From: Prorocentrum cordatum
Lineage: Eukaryota > Sar > Dinophyceae > Prorocentrales > Prorocentraceae
Reading direction: 5' to 3'
Assembly (NCBI GenBank): GCA_963575745.1
Contig: CAUYUJ010016156.1
Coordinates: forward strand, 207,501-271,500
Length of the DNA: 64,000 nucleotides
Below the pieces are notes generated by a model, which did no database searches, was not told where the DNA came from, and saw only the letters and a program-made list of their open reading frames with translations. Positions 41,461 through 52,252 of the stretch are shown here, one piece after another. Every line of letters starts with the position of its first letter. The first letter of the stretch is position 1. A program made the position numbers and the translations under genes.

Positions 41461-41950
41461 TAGGGGGGCCGAGGCCGTGCGGGAGCCCGCTGGGGGCCGT
41501 CCTGGGGCTGTCTCGGGAGGCCCGTGGGGCTCTGTGGGGCCCGTATTGGGGCGATCTTGGGGGGCGTCTGTGGGCTGCTTGAGCCGTCCGAGAAGCGGTG
41601 GAGGCGTCTCGGGCGAGACTGGGCATTTCGGAGCTCCCAGGGGCCGTCTGGAGCTGCACCGGGCCGTCTGGAGCGTCTGCTGGCCCGAAATGGAGAGAAT
41701 CTCGAAAACCTTACAACAACGACGAGCACGCACGATTTTTAGCCAATCGGGCCGCAAGGGGGTGCTCTGCGGCCGTCTTGAAGGAGGCCTCTTCCTGGTC
41801 CTGGGGCCCTCCAGGAAGTCTCGGGGCCAGCTGTGGGTCTCGGTGGGGCTGTTCGTAAGGCTTTCTGGCGCGCCTTCGGCGGTCCAGCACCGTCCGAGGA
41901 GCGCCGGCGACCGTCAAGGCCAGCCCCCTGGGCGCGAGGAGCCGGCCCGA
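41461..41950. repeat. Phased TTGGGCC array
   Basis: Degenerate array ending at the PPR fragment P3. Confidence 0.65.
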
Positions 41951-41954
41951 ACCA

Positions 41955-42400
41955 CTCTGTCCGAGCTCGCACGCGCTGATCCCGGTATTGAAGGATGGGC
42001 CACGGCTGACCCGCGGCCTTCCGGCCGCGAGCTCTGCGCGCCATGGTGTGGACATGGAATGGAGCGTCTCTGGGGCTTCGCGGAGGGCGGAGGTTGGAGG
42101 GGGCGGCCTGGATGGAGAAGGCGGCCGCTGGAGGGGGAGGTGAGTGAGGGATGCAGACAAGCAGGCAGGCAGAAAGGCGGTGGTGGAGGCAGTGTCAATG
42201 GAAGCACACCCATGTAGGCACGACGTGGTGTGGACAGAAGATGTTTCTCACGCCGCGTTCTGTGTTCATCATATCTTCTGCGGGGCGTGTCGCCGTGATA
42301 ATTTGATCTGCTCTTCGCAGGGGCCGAATGACGACTTTGTCCGGTAGTGTGGTGAGAACGGGGCAGGTGGGCGCGGGCCTGTTCCTGTCCGTTCGTCTGG
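41955..42400 (-). pseudogene. PPR gene 5' fragment, copy P3
   Basis: The minus strand shows the shared leader and PEGRGSAVAHPSIPGSA or, in the neighbouring frame, SFNTGISACELG, so the junction is frameshifted. The leader part (GTAGGCACGACGTGGTGTGG, GATAATTTGATCTGCTCTTC) matches P1 and P2. Confidence 0.6.
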
Positions 42401-43175
42401 AGCTTAGACGCCTCAAGAGGCCCGCACGAGGGCGCCGAAACGACCCAAGAGATCTCCAGTGCGGGCCAAGAGGTTTCCAAAGCGGCCCAAGAGGGCCCCA
42501 CGAACTCGCCCCAGTGCGAGGGCACGGGTCGACCCTTCGAGCTCACCGCTGGAAGTTCGACGCTCCCCAAGAGACAAGCATCCAAGGCCTCTTGGGTGCC
42601 GTTTTTGGAACCCCTTTTCGACCTCCTGGGGGTCTCCCGGAGCCTTCTGTCCTGGGCCGTCTTGGAGCGACGTGGGGCCGTCTGGGGCGCCTCTCGGGCC
42701 ATCTTGGGGCCGTCTTGGGGCCATCGTGGGACGTTATTGGGCGCTCTTGGGGCTGTCTGGGGTGCCTCTTGGGCCGTCTCGGGCGCCTCTGGAACCGTCC
42801 CGGGGCCGTCTTAGGCTGTTTTGGGGAATACGTCTTCCGAAAGGAATGGGATGATTTTTGCCTTGTGGAGCTCTCCTGGGGGGTCCTCCTGGGCCGTCTC
42901 GGGAGCCTCCTGGCCTGCTTTGGAAGCCTCTGGGGCCATCCTGGAATTCGCTCGGGGTCCTCTTGGGGCGTCCGGGCGCTCTCTTGAGCGTCTCTGAACT
43001 GTCTTCGGGCCGTTATTGGGCGCTCTTGGGGCTGTCTGGGGTGCCTCTTGGGCCGTCTCGGGCGCCTCTGGAGCCGTCACGGGGCCGTCTTGGGCAGTTT
43101 TGGGGCCCTCCTGGATGAGTCTGGGGGCGTCTTGGGGCGATCTTCGGAGCCTGCACAGCCGTCTTGGAGACTGTG
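42401..43175. repeat. Phased array with an orientation switch
   Basis: 42,410-42,570 carries the array in reverse (GGCCCAAGAG); from about 42,585 it runs forward (CCTCTTGGGTGCC). Larger blocks at 42,860-43,160 resemble those at 25,410-25,800. Confidence 0.75.
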
Positions 43176-43940
43176 CAGACGGAAAGAACGGACATTGGAC
43201 AACTATACGATTACAGAAGTTGGGGGCAAACAAACCTACCTCGCTTTTGACCACCCTGGCTTCCAAGAGATACCAAGCGATCCAAACTACGGCATGTACT
43301 GGTCAGGCCGCTTGACGAGGAGGCGTATGGTATGACTTGGTTTTGCCTGGAAGCGAAAGCGGGGTAGGCAATTCACGCTCTGAAGAAGGGCAAACGGCGA
43401 TTTTTGCCTCTGGGGGCTCTCCTGGGGGTTCTCATGGGCCGCCTTGAGGCCGTCTTGGAGCATCTTGGGACCCCCGGAAGAGTCTCCGAGCGCCCAGGGG
43501 ACTCGGCAGGGCGCCCGGGCGGGCCTGGGGAGCCTCTCGGGACAGAAACCTTCTCGCACGCCAAGGGTGCTGCATTGTAGGAGAGACTAGGGCTGAGCCG
43601 TGGCCCACCGTCCACGAACTCTGTCCGAGATGGCACGTGGGGCCAGGGCAAAAACGCCGCCGGAAGACGTTCGTGATGACGGTGGGTCTGAACTTCGCCT
43701 CTGCTGTCCCTGTCTGCAGCTGCAGGATGCTGCTGCCTGCGACATGTTGCTGAATCTGCGAACGTTTGGTGTGTGCTGCCGCTGCTTGCTGCGGACTGCT
43801 GCTGTTCCCTGTTGCTGCTTGAGGCTGCAGTGCGCTGTTTCTTGGTACCGTTGCCGGCTGGCGCAACCTGGAGTGAGTGAACCCAGGAGCAAGGAGCGAG
43901 GAGTCAGAGTTAGGGGGGGGCAAGCGAGGAGCGATCAGCG
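43176..43940. other. No intact gene; PPR remnant and CTG-rich stretch
   Basis: Minus-strand 43,560-43,630 reads FVDGGPRLSPSLSYNAAPLA followed by CEK, a PPR-gene remnant. 43,690-43,860 is CTG-rich. 43,200-43,330 has an unexplained open stretch (YLAFDHPGFQEIPSDPNYGM) without supporting codon bias. Confidence 0.45.
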
Positions 43941-44390
43941 AGTAGCAAGGAACGAGAAATGAAGGAACTCGCGTTGTTGCCATCCCAACGCTTGCACCGA
44001 CCACCTGAGTTCCTGTGCCACTTCAGATTGCCATGTATGGAGGGGCGCTAAGAGATGGCGCACCGTGCCGAATCTTGAACGGAATGTTTCTCCAATGTGC
44101 CAGCACATCGCCACGCCGTCCTCCTTTGTGTCATGGCCCATCCGTGAACTCTGCGTTATGCATAAAGCCCTCTGCCTGTCGTGTCGCTCGTTCGATAGAC
44201 TCCACCCAAGACCCCACTTCTACCACCCGGTTCGTGTGATTGTCGCCGTGGTCGGATGCGTCGGTCTCTATCTCGTCGGAGCCGTTCGCGTCGGTGGCTC
44301 GGCGGCGCATTGGGGGTCCAACGGTCATTCGTATCATCCTGCGCCGTGTGCGTCGTAGCGGTTACATCAGAAGCACGGTCATGATCCATT

Positions 44391-44619
44391 GGGCGCCCGA
44401 GTTATCCGGGGTAACTCGGGTCCGGGGTAACTCGGGTTCGGGTTCCCGAAAAAGCGAACCCGAGTTATCCCTGACCCGAGTTACCCCTGATGATTCGGGG
44501 CTCTGGGCGCCCGAGTTATCCGGGGTAACTCGGGTCCGGGATAACTCGGGTTCGGGTTCCCGAAAAAGCGAACCCGAGTTATCCCTGACCCGAGTTACCC
44601 CTGATGATTCGGGGCTCTG
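44391..44619. mobile_element. Hairpin repeat (two 114-bp units) inserted in the LINE
   Basis: Two tandem copies of the unit described at 19,036. LINE sequence continues on both sides (VTPMAAQIR before, WIMT and RTRRRMIRMTVG after, minus strand), so the pair sits as an insertion. Confidence 0.8.
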
Positions 44620-45423
44620 AATCCACGTATCTGCGCCGCCATCGGCGTGACAGTGCCGCTGTAAAGCACGAGCCGGTGCTTCAAAGGGTGGCATTTTCCT
44701 GTGAGCTCGTGCCTGCGTGTTGCGAGTGCGGCCCATCCTGCTTTGGGTCGGTGATGAACCTCTGTGGGCATGGCGTCTTGAAATCCGATCCGCTGCCTCG
44801 AATACTTGACATTGCAATGATGCGGTGAAATATCGATATCCGTGTCGTGGATGTTGACGACACGTTGCCGTGCTCTCCCGGTGCGCTCACCCAAAGAGAT
44901 CAAAATCTTGATCATGCCTGGGTGGATGTGCAAACCGTGCTGCTGTGCAGCTGCAACCATTTCCTCGAGCATTGTCGTCAGACTTAGAAGGGTACGGCTC
45001 GTCGAGAGGACGCCGCCGGCAAAACAGAGACTTGCAAGGCTGCAGTATATTGTGGAACCCAACTGGATCCCTTTTTCCCGCCGTTTCCAGCTAGCGACGA
45101 GAGGGCGCATGATATACTGAAAACGATTTTAAAAATGATGAAGTGAATGCAAGCTGGTGGAACGCCTTGGCTCGACAATGCTGCCCACGTGCTTTCGTGC
45201 CCGACCGAGCCGAAGGCTTTCTTAAACTCAAGCGGTGCTATCCAAAGGAGTACGTTCCATGCTGGCGCACGCTCACGAAACATGTGCAACACGAAGAAGT
45301 GATATTGCGTTGAACGCCGCGGCCGGCATCCAGCTTGATCCGCCGGCTGTGACTCATCAAGGTATGGTCGCAATATGTTGCAAAGAAGCTTGTTGAAGAT
45401 CTTGTCGACTGAAGGTGCACGTC

Positions 45424-45525
45424 GTTCATTTCTAATCGTGCTCGTTTATAAGTGTGCTTGTTCCTAATTGTCCCTGGCCCCCTAGTGGCCAGGAAGAGGC
45501 CCAGGGTAGAACAACTAGAAATGAA
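45424..45525. mobile_element. MITE-3, about 100 bp, inserted in the LINE
   Basis: TTCATTTCTAATCGT and ACAACTAGAAATGAA form near-perfect terminal inverted repeats of 15 bases (13 matches). It separates the LINE blocks PTCRIH and DKIFNKLLCNILRPY, which are adjacent in related elements. The true insert may extend to 45,560. Confidence 0.6.
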
Positions 45526-46642
45526 AGGATCTTGGCCCCCCAAAAAAATCAAAGAACCTTCGAATTATTAGAGATGATCAATGTGTATCCTGCAAGTTGG
45601 TTCATATTGCTGTGGTTGCGTGAGGTCGTCTGCTTTCGGGATACCTGATATCACGGTTTGTATCACGGTTTGCCGCCAACTTTGCGGGGACGGTGAGTCA
45701 GTTTGCAAGGTCGTGTTGTACAGTGCCATCACATCACTGCCTGGTTCATCTCGGCTCTGATTCCACTCGTGTCGGGTGCATTTCCGCTTTCCCCACTTGA
45801 GGTTGGACAGCTCTCTATCGAGCTCTCGGAGAATGAATGGTGGCACGCTGTCGGCTGGCAGGTCTGGCAGCGCAGCCTGCTGGTGCGTGGAGAAGCCGGC
45901 GAACACGTTCGCAATGGATTCTCTGCTGTTCTGTTTCGTTTGGTCCGCGCATGTCTGCTAACTGTCCTCCAGATCTGATGACCGTGAGTCGGCTCAGCCC
46001 GGGGCATTCTTCAAATATGCTGCTGATGCGCATACGTTGTGAGATCCGATTCCGTCTCCGCGCCTCCTTGTTTGCTGATGTGTCGCCGTGTCTGAGCGCT
46101 GTCGTTCGGAATTCTCCTCCGCAGTTGGATCAACTTGTACCCGTGTCGGGGTGGACAGGTCGAGCTGCGGCCGCGCCGGCACCCTGCGACCCGATGCGGC
46201 TGCAAGCAATGGTTACCGTGCCGATGTGCTCGTGGAGCTCTTCTTGAGGCCGTGGTACGTCGGCTGTTGAGATCATCTCTGGCTGCGGTCGTGTACGCTG
46301 TGGTGTCGACCGCCGCCCGACTGCAAGTGGACGTGCGTCGTGGCCGCTGTGCATGTCGAGTGGTCGTGCGTCGGGGCCACTGTGCATGTCGGTGCTGCTC
46401 GTCGCTCGGTTGCCGATCGGTGGTCGGAAATCGTTGCAAGCAGAATTGTCCAATCACGGCCCTGTAGTCTGAACAACGTACGCTAAGCGTACGAGGCCTG
46501 GGCGCTTGTGGCGTAGTGCTGCTTTGCGCGGCTCTTCGTGCCTGACGCATCCGTGTCGCAGAGTAAGCTCTGAGGTCCAACATCTGGTTGGCCTGCACAT
46601 TACGGCGTGTCCAGAACAAACGTCGGGACACGAGGACATGTT

Positions 46643-46829
46643 GGAGGCCTGGAAGTGGGCACCAACACCAACTCAGGGGGTTGCCTCCACAGGGGGAAGA
46701 TAATCCTAGACTTCGGTGTTGGTGGTAATATTTCGGCCGCCCTGGAAGCCAGAATATTACCACCATCGCCGAGATCGGGATCCTCTTCACACCGCTGATA
46801 TTGGTGGTGGTGTCAACCTCTAGGCCTGC
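46643..46829. mobile_element. MITE-2, complete copy (187 bp), inserted in the LINE
   Basis: Left end GGAGGCCTGGAAGTGGGCAC (then CAACACCAA); right end TGGTGTCAACCTCTAGGCCT plus GC: imperfect terminal inverted repeats of about 30 bases. On the minus strand it separates VDY from LVSRR of the LINE, and ATGT is found on both sides as a likely target duplication. Confidence 0.75.
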
Positions 46830-47072
46830 GAACATAGTCGACCTGCTGCTCGGTGCCGCTGCTGTGGGTGTAGGTTGTCTGCTTGACAGTGGGCTGGCTT
46901 GCGAACAAGGACGCATCGGTAATGACTGGGCGCTCCTTGGACGCCCACGCGCGCCGCCGAACTCCTCTCGAAGCACACTCTCCAGACTCGTGGCTTCTGA
47001 TGTGCCGGGCATCTGGCTTGGCCTTGTGGTCGTCTGAGATGTCATCGTCATAATCGTGGAAGAACACGAAAG

Positions 47073-47179
47073 GGTATGAATACAAACTTCTGGAGGTCCG
47101 CGCGGATCTCTCGGATCAGCACTGGGCCCCCATCCCTGGTGCACGGAGCGCTCCTCCGACAGGAGGCTCTTGGACTTTA

Positions 47180-47247
<68 letters not shown>

Positions 47248-47410
47248 GATCGCCAAAACAAATCGTCCCCAGTTCTGGACTATTTTTGACTACTCCTCCT
47301 GTAGAGGGACAGGCCCGACGTAACGAAAGGGTGTAAACACCAGCTTCTGGAGGTCCGCACGGATTTCTCAGATTAGCAATGGGCCCCGCACGGAGCGCCC
47401 CAGGGGCCAG
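47073..47410. repeat. 80-bp direct repeats flanking a MITE-1-like insertion
   Basis: CTTCTGGAGGTCCGC(G/A)CGGAT with its surroundings occurs at 47,073-47,155 and 47,328-47,410. Between them lie a (CT)n/(TA)n run and a MITE-1 right end (CCTGTAGAGGGACAGGCCCG, 47,296-47,319). A degraded left end may be CTCCTCCGACAGGAGG at 47,151. Confidence 0.65.
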
Positions 47411-47648
47411 CGCAGGTCCAAGAAATCCGCGCGGAGCTCCGAAAGTTTGCGTTTTCAGAGTGATTTCTTCGTCGAAGTCAGTCGTGGTTCGGGGCATGCC
47501 CCGGTGTTCGACTGGAGCGCTGAATTTTTTGCTATTGTGATGTCGTGCCTCCGATCGCGTACTCCGGCGTGTAACGCAGAGATCAACGTGTGCAGCTGCT
47601 GCACGCGGTCCTCGCTGCATCCCGCGCGCGGGAAGTAGGCAACAATTA

Positions 47649-49588
47649 GGTTGGGCATGTCCTCCTACAGGCGGATTTTGGGAGGAAGCAGCTGTCAACA
47701 AAAAATCAGAAACAGTGTCAGAAAAGCACGACACAGCGTCGACATGCGATTTGCATACTATTTCCCAACCATCCTGTGGTGTTGGGTCCTGGTTTTGAAG
47801 AGACGGTGCCCCGCGTTCTCCTTCCTTCCTTCCTCCCGCTGCCTCCTCCCCCTCATCCCTCCTCCCTCCTCCCCCTCTTCCCTGCGTTTCACCCACCCAG
47901 TACAGCGCTTCGTAGCCCCATAGGAGCTCCACCGAAGGCCCCAGTGCCCGCGCCCGCATGCGTCACGCACACCCAATTCGGCACAAGGCCCCTGCAACGC
48001 ACACCCATTTCGGCACACCCCTCACACGCTTCGCGGCTCCATAGGGAGCTCCGCCGAAGGCCCCAGTGCCCGCGCCCGCATGCGTCACGCACACCCATTT
48101 CGGCACCCCCCTCGCACGTTTCGTGGCCCCATAGGGAGCTCCGCCGAAGGCCCCAGTGTCCGCGCCCGCATGCGTCACGCACACCCATTTCGGCACACCC
48201 CTCACACGTTTCGTGGCTCCATAGGGAGCTCCACCGAAGGCCCCAGTGCCCGCGCCCGCATGCGTCACCCACATCCATTTCGGCACACCCCTCACACGTT
48301 TCGTGGCTCCCATGGGGAGCTCCACCGAAGGCCCCAGTGCCCGCGCCGCATGCGTCACCCACACCCGGCACACCCTCACACGCTTCGTGGCCCCATAGGG
48401 AGCAAGGCCCCCGCATCACCACACCATTTCGTCACACGTTCGTGGCCCGGGAGCCCCGCCGAAGGCCCCAGTGCTGCCGCCCGCATGCGTGCCGCACACC
48501 CATTTCGGCACACCCCTCACACGTTTCGTGGCCCCATAGGGAGCTCCACCGAAGGCCCCAGTGCCCGCGCCCGCATGCGTCACCCACACCCATTTCGGCA
48601 CACCCCTCACACGTTTCGTGGCTCCATAGGGAGCTCCACCGAAGGCCCCAGTGCCCGCGCCCGCATGCGTCACCCACACCCATTTCGGCACACCCCTCAC
48701 ACGTTTCGTGGCTCCATAGGGAGCTCCACCGAAGGCCCCAGTGCCCGCGCCCGCATGCGTCACCCACACCCATTTCGGCACACCCCTCACACGTTTCGTG
48801 GCTCCATAGGGAGCTCCACCGAAGGCCCCAGTGCCCGCGCCCGCATGCGTCACCCACACCCATTTCGGCACACCCCTCACACGTTTCGTGGCTCCATAGG
48901 GAGCTCCACCGAAGGCCCCAGTGCCCGCGCCCGCATGCGTCACCCACACCCATTTCGGCACACCCCTCACACGTTTCGTGGCTCCATAGGGAGCTCCATG
49001 GCGGAGCGCCCCCCGCCCCTGCCGCCCGCATGCGTCCCGCACACCCATTTCGGCATACCCTTCACACGCTTCGTGGCCCCATAGGGAGCTCCGCCGAAGG
49101 CCCCAGTGCTGCCGCCCGCATGCGTCCCGCACACCCATGTTGGCACACCCCTCTCGCGTTTCGTGACCCTTCACGCGTTTCGTGGCCCCATAGGGAGCTC
49201 CGCCGGAGGCCCCAGTGGGTGTGCCCGCATGCGTCCCGCACACCCATTTCGGCCCACCCCTCGCACGTTTCGTGGCCCCGTAGAGGGCTCCACCGAAGGT
49301 CCCAGCGGGTGTGCCCGCATGCGTCCCGCACACCCATGTCGGCACACCTTTCACACGTTTCGTGGCCCCATAGGGAGCACCACCGAAGGCCCCAGTGAGT
49401 GTGCCCACATGCGTCCCGCACACCCATTTCGGCACACCCTTACACGCTTCGTGGCCCCATAGGGAGCGCCACCGAAGAAGATATTCACAATTGCGGTACT
49501 CACAATTGCATATGGTTGGGTCCTTCGCCAGGATAATTTTTATTATTCTTGAATTTTCCTCCTGTAGAGGGGCATGCCCGACCTAAGG
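47649..49588. mobile_element. 1.9-kb element with TIRs carrying a satellite
   Basis: The left end TTAGGTTGGGCATGTCCTCC and right end GGGGCATGCCCGACCTAA are inverted repeats of about 29 bases, close to MITE-1 termini but matching each other better (TTAGGT(T/C)GGGCATG). Inside are a CCAACCATCCTGTGGTGTTG block (47,767-47,812), the 90-bp satellite, and a unique flank TATTCACAATTGCGG ending CATATGGTTGGGTCCTTCGC. No transposase is encoded. Confidence 0.6.
47915..49480. repeat. 90-bp satellite, about 17 units
   Basis: Consensus runs CATAGGGAGCTCCACCGAAG, GCCCCAGTGCCCGCGCCCGC, ATGCGTCACCCACACCCATT, TCGGCACACCCCTCACACGT, TTCGTGGCTC. The period is exactly 90 in the central units (for example 48,601 to 48,691). 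Because 90 is divisible by three, both strands stay open for hundreds of codons with 30-residue repeats; no evidence says either is translated. Confidence 0.9.
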
Positions 49589-50080
49589 CAACAAGTAGCA
49601 ACACATTCGCGTGGCCCCGTCGTGCGCAAAGTGTTTCTAGCCTGGCGCCATGGCTCGGAACTCCTTGACGTGCCTGTTCCAGCGCTGTTGCACCAGCACC
49701 CCAACTCCATTAGCAGGCCGATCATGACCAGAACCAGCGAAACACATTATTATCACTCGTCTCCCATGTTTCTGGGGCCGATCTCCTCACATATGTATTC
49801 AACAAGACAAAGTTCCAATATGTGAGTCCAAGCTCGTTGATGATTTCGTCGATGCAGTCGTCGTCGAGCGAACGTGCAGACGATCGTCAGCAGTAGAGCG
49901 CTGTCACTGTTTGTTGGATGGCGCTCGGGCTGGCAATTCTTTCCGATTGGTGCGCCGTGGCCGCGAGGGATCTGTAGGCAATGGCTGTCGATTTTGGTAT
50001 AAACGGCTCTCCCTTCACCACGGCTGAAGCCGGCAGGTTGCCATCAAAGAGCTGGACTCGAAGGCACGCCCAGATCACTT
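49589..50080. other. No gene recognised
   Basis: Short frames only, no motif. Confidence 0.5.
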
Positions 50081-50620
50081 CTGCCAACCAATATCCCCCA
50101 TCTGGAATCGGATGTCGCACGCCGCTGGCGCACGACGCACGACGGAACGTCGGCGGGTGCCGTGCTGTAGTCTCGTCTGCCTCCCCCTCCTCCACGGCCT
50201 CCTCGCCTGGGCAAGACAAGAGGCTGGGCTGAGCAGGGCGTTGTGCAGTGCTGGAGGCCGGAGCGGGGAGTTTTTCGGGTGGCCTGAGGCCGACAGGCGG
50301 AGGTGGAACGTGGGGAGTCGAGTGCTGGAGGCTGGAGGTCGGAGTGCTGGTCTGCTGTCGGCTGGGCGTCGACAGGTCGGGGTGGAAGTGGGAAGCCGAA
50401 AATACGCCCACGCCAATTCTATCACTGGGCACCTCCCGTCTGGAAACGGATGGTATGTGCCGCTGGTGCAGGCTGCACGACGGAACGTCGCCGGACGTCG
50501 TGCTGCAGGCCCGTGCTCCTCTTCCCCCTCTTCCTCCTCAAGGGCCTCCTCGATAGTTGGGCAAGACGTTGGGTTGGGCTAGGTCGGGCATCGTCAAGTC
50601 AGATGCTGGAGGCTGGAGGT
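50081..50620. repeat. GGAGGCTGGAGGTCGGAG minisatellite with 190-bp leader repeat
   Basis: A leader block (GACGGAACGTCG(G/C)CGG..CTCCTCTTCCCCC) occurs at about 50,140, 50,475 and again at 53,090, each followed by TGCTGGAGGCTGGAGGTCGG units. Confidence 0.65.
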
Positions 50621-51189
50621 CTGAATGATGAGTTCGGGAGGGCTTGAAGTCGATAGGTGGAGGCTGAGGTGGAAGTGGGGAGTCGAGTTCTAGAGGCTGG
50701 ATGTCGGCGTGCTGGTCTGCTGTCGGCCGAATGTCACTAGGTCGAGGTGAAACTGTGAAGCCAAATGCTGGAGGTTGGAGGTCGGAGCGCTGAGCTGTTG
50801 AAGCCTGGAGGACGATTGGTGGAGGTGAATGCGGGACGTCGGACGCTGTCGGCTGGAGGCGGATAGGTGGAGGTTGATGTGCGAAGTTGGATGCTGGAGG
50901 CTGGAAGTCGGAGTGTCGAGCTGGTAGAAGCTGGAGGTCGAGAGATGGATGCTGAAGGGAGTCGGAGGCTGGACGCCAGAGGTCAGGCTGCCACGCTGGT
51001 GGGAGCTGGAGGTCAATGGGTGGAGGTGGGCTTGGGTTGTCGAGAGCCTGAGGTCGCCATGTTTCGGTCGTGCATGTCCTCCTCCTCCTCCTCCTCCTCC
51101 TCCTCTCCTACTCTACTCCTACTCCTCCTCCTCCTCCTCCTCCTCCTCCTCCTCCTCCTCCTCCTCCTCCTCCTCCTCCTCCTCCCCCC

Positions 51190-51332
51190 CATACAGGCGG
51201 ATTTTTGATGAAAAATATTTTAAACAATCCCCCAGAACGCTCCAAAAGAGTCAAACATCGTCCCCAGACTATTTTGTGACCACTTTGGATTCTATGCCTC
51301 CTGCAGAGGGACACGCCCAACTTAACGCTGTG
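51190..51332. mobile_element. MITE-1 copy within duplication unit 1
   Basis: Interior ATCGTCCCCAGACTATTTTG and right end CCTCCTGCAGAGGGACACGC plus CCAACTTAA are intact; the left end is eroded to ATACAGGCGG by the CTC run. Confidence 0.65.
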
Positions 51333-51913
51333 TTGATCTGTGGTCTGAATGATGAGTTCGGGAGGGGTTGAAGTCGATAGGTGGAGGCTGAGGTGGAAGT
51401 GGGGAGTCGAGTTCTAGAGGCTGGATGTCGGCGTGCTGGTCTGCTGTCGGCCGAATGTCACTAGGTCGAGGTGAAACTGTGAAGCCAAATGCTGGAGGTT
51501 GGAGGTCGGAGCGCTGAGCTGTTGAAGCCTGGAGGGCGATTGGTGGAGGTGAATGCGGGACGTCGGACGCTGTCGGCTGGAGGCGGATAGGTGGAGGTTG
51601 ATGTGCGAAGTTGGATGCTGGAGGCTGGAAGTCGGAGTGTCGAGCTGGTGGAAGCTGGAGGTCGAGAGATGGATGCTGAAGGGAGTCGGAGGCTGGACGC
51701 CAGAGGTCGGGCTGCCACGCTGGTGGGAGCTGGAGGTCAATGGGTGGAGGTGGGCTTGGGTTGTCGAGAGCCTGAGGTCGCTATGTTTCGGTCGTGCATG
51801 TCCTCCTCCTTCTCCTCCTCCTCCTCCTCCTACTTCTACTCCTACTCCTACTCCTACTCGTACTCCTCCTCCTCCTCCTCCTCCTCCTCCTCCTCCTCCT
51901 CCTCCTCTTCTCC

Positions 51914-52061
51914 TCCCCCCCCTACAGGCGGATTTTTAACGAAAAATATGAAAACAAATCCCCCAGAACGCTCCAAAAGAGTCAAACATCGTCCCCAGAC
52001 TATGTTGTGACCGCTTTGGATTCTATGCCTCCTGCAGAGGGACACGCCCAACTTAACGCTG
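51914..52061. mobile_element. MITE-1 copy within duplication unit 2
   Basis: Same structure as 51,190-51,332 and the same eroded left end, so the insertion predates the duplication. Confidence 0.65.
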
Positions 52062-52094
52062 TGTTGATCTGTGGTCGGCTGGCTGTCGCTTTAA

Positions 52095-52247
52095 GTCGGG
52101 CCTCTCCCTCTACAGGGGGAATAATCAAAAATAGTCAAAAAATAATACGGGGACGATTTTTCTAGCACTTGTTTAACCATTTTGTGGCATGTGTGGGGTA
52201 TCTTTTGTTTTTCGTCCAAATTCCTTCTGTAGGAGGACAGGCCCGAC
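52095..52247. mobile_element. MITE-1 reference copy (153 bp) with TTAA on both sides
   Basis: Left end GTCGGGCCTCTCCCTCTACA; right end TGTAGGAGGACAGGCCCGAC. TTAA precedes (52,091-52,094) and follows (52,248-52,251). Interior is AT-rich with ACGGGGACGATTTTT. No coding capacity. Confidence 0.85.
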
Positions 52248-52252
52248 TTAAT

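Larger units (their letters stand above)
43945..47060 (-). pseudogene. Non-LTR retrotransposon (LINE), interrupted
   Basis: Minus-strand order: end of an endonuclease (QPTVKQTTYTHSSGTEQQVD, then YV, about 46,840-46,900), linker (RRNVQANQMLDLRAYSATRM), fingers (PFILRELDRELSNLKWGKRK at about 45,800), LRPYLDESQPADQAG with LLWIAPLEFKKAFGSV (the motif A Asp is missing; 45,230-45,370), motif C as LCFAGGVLS where FADD is expected, thumb (TTMLEEMVAAAQQHGLHIHP, GWAALATRRHELTGK), then WIMT, RTRRRMIRMTVGPP and WVESIERATRQAEGF. The catalytic Asp pair is lost, there are frameshifts, the endonuclease is truncated at its 5' end, and three unrelated insertions split it: 44,391-44,619, 45,424-45,525 and 46,643-46,829. 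Confidence 0.75.
50621..52073. repeat. Tandem duplication, 724-bp period
   Basis: CTGAATGATGAGTTCGGGAG starts at 50,621 and again at 51,345; the two copies are nearly identical and each holds the minisatellite, a CTC run and a MITE-1-like end. The minisatellite itself has a looser period of about 78 bases. Confidence 0.85.

Noticed and set aside
43200-43330. Open stretch YLAFDHPGFQEIPSDPNYGM
   Set aside because: Looks protein-like but is isolated between phased arrays, AT-richer than the genes, and cannot be tied to a family.
47776-49398. 540-codon + strand frame and long minus-strand frames over the 90-bp satellite
   Set aside because: The period is a multiple of three, so every frame without a stop in one unit stays open. 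No start context, domain or codon bias supports translation on either strand.
47915-49480. CRISPR-like array
   Set aside because: Units are 90 bp head to tail without unique spacers, in a eukaryotic context.
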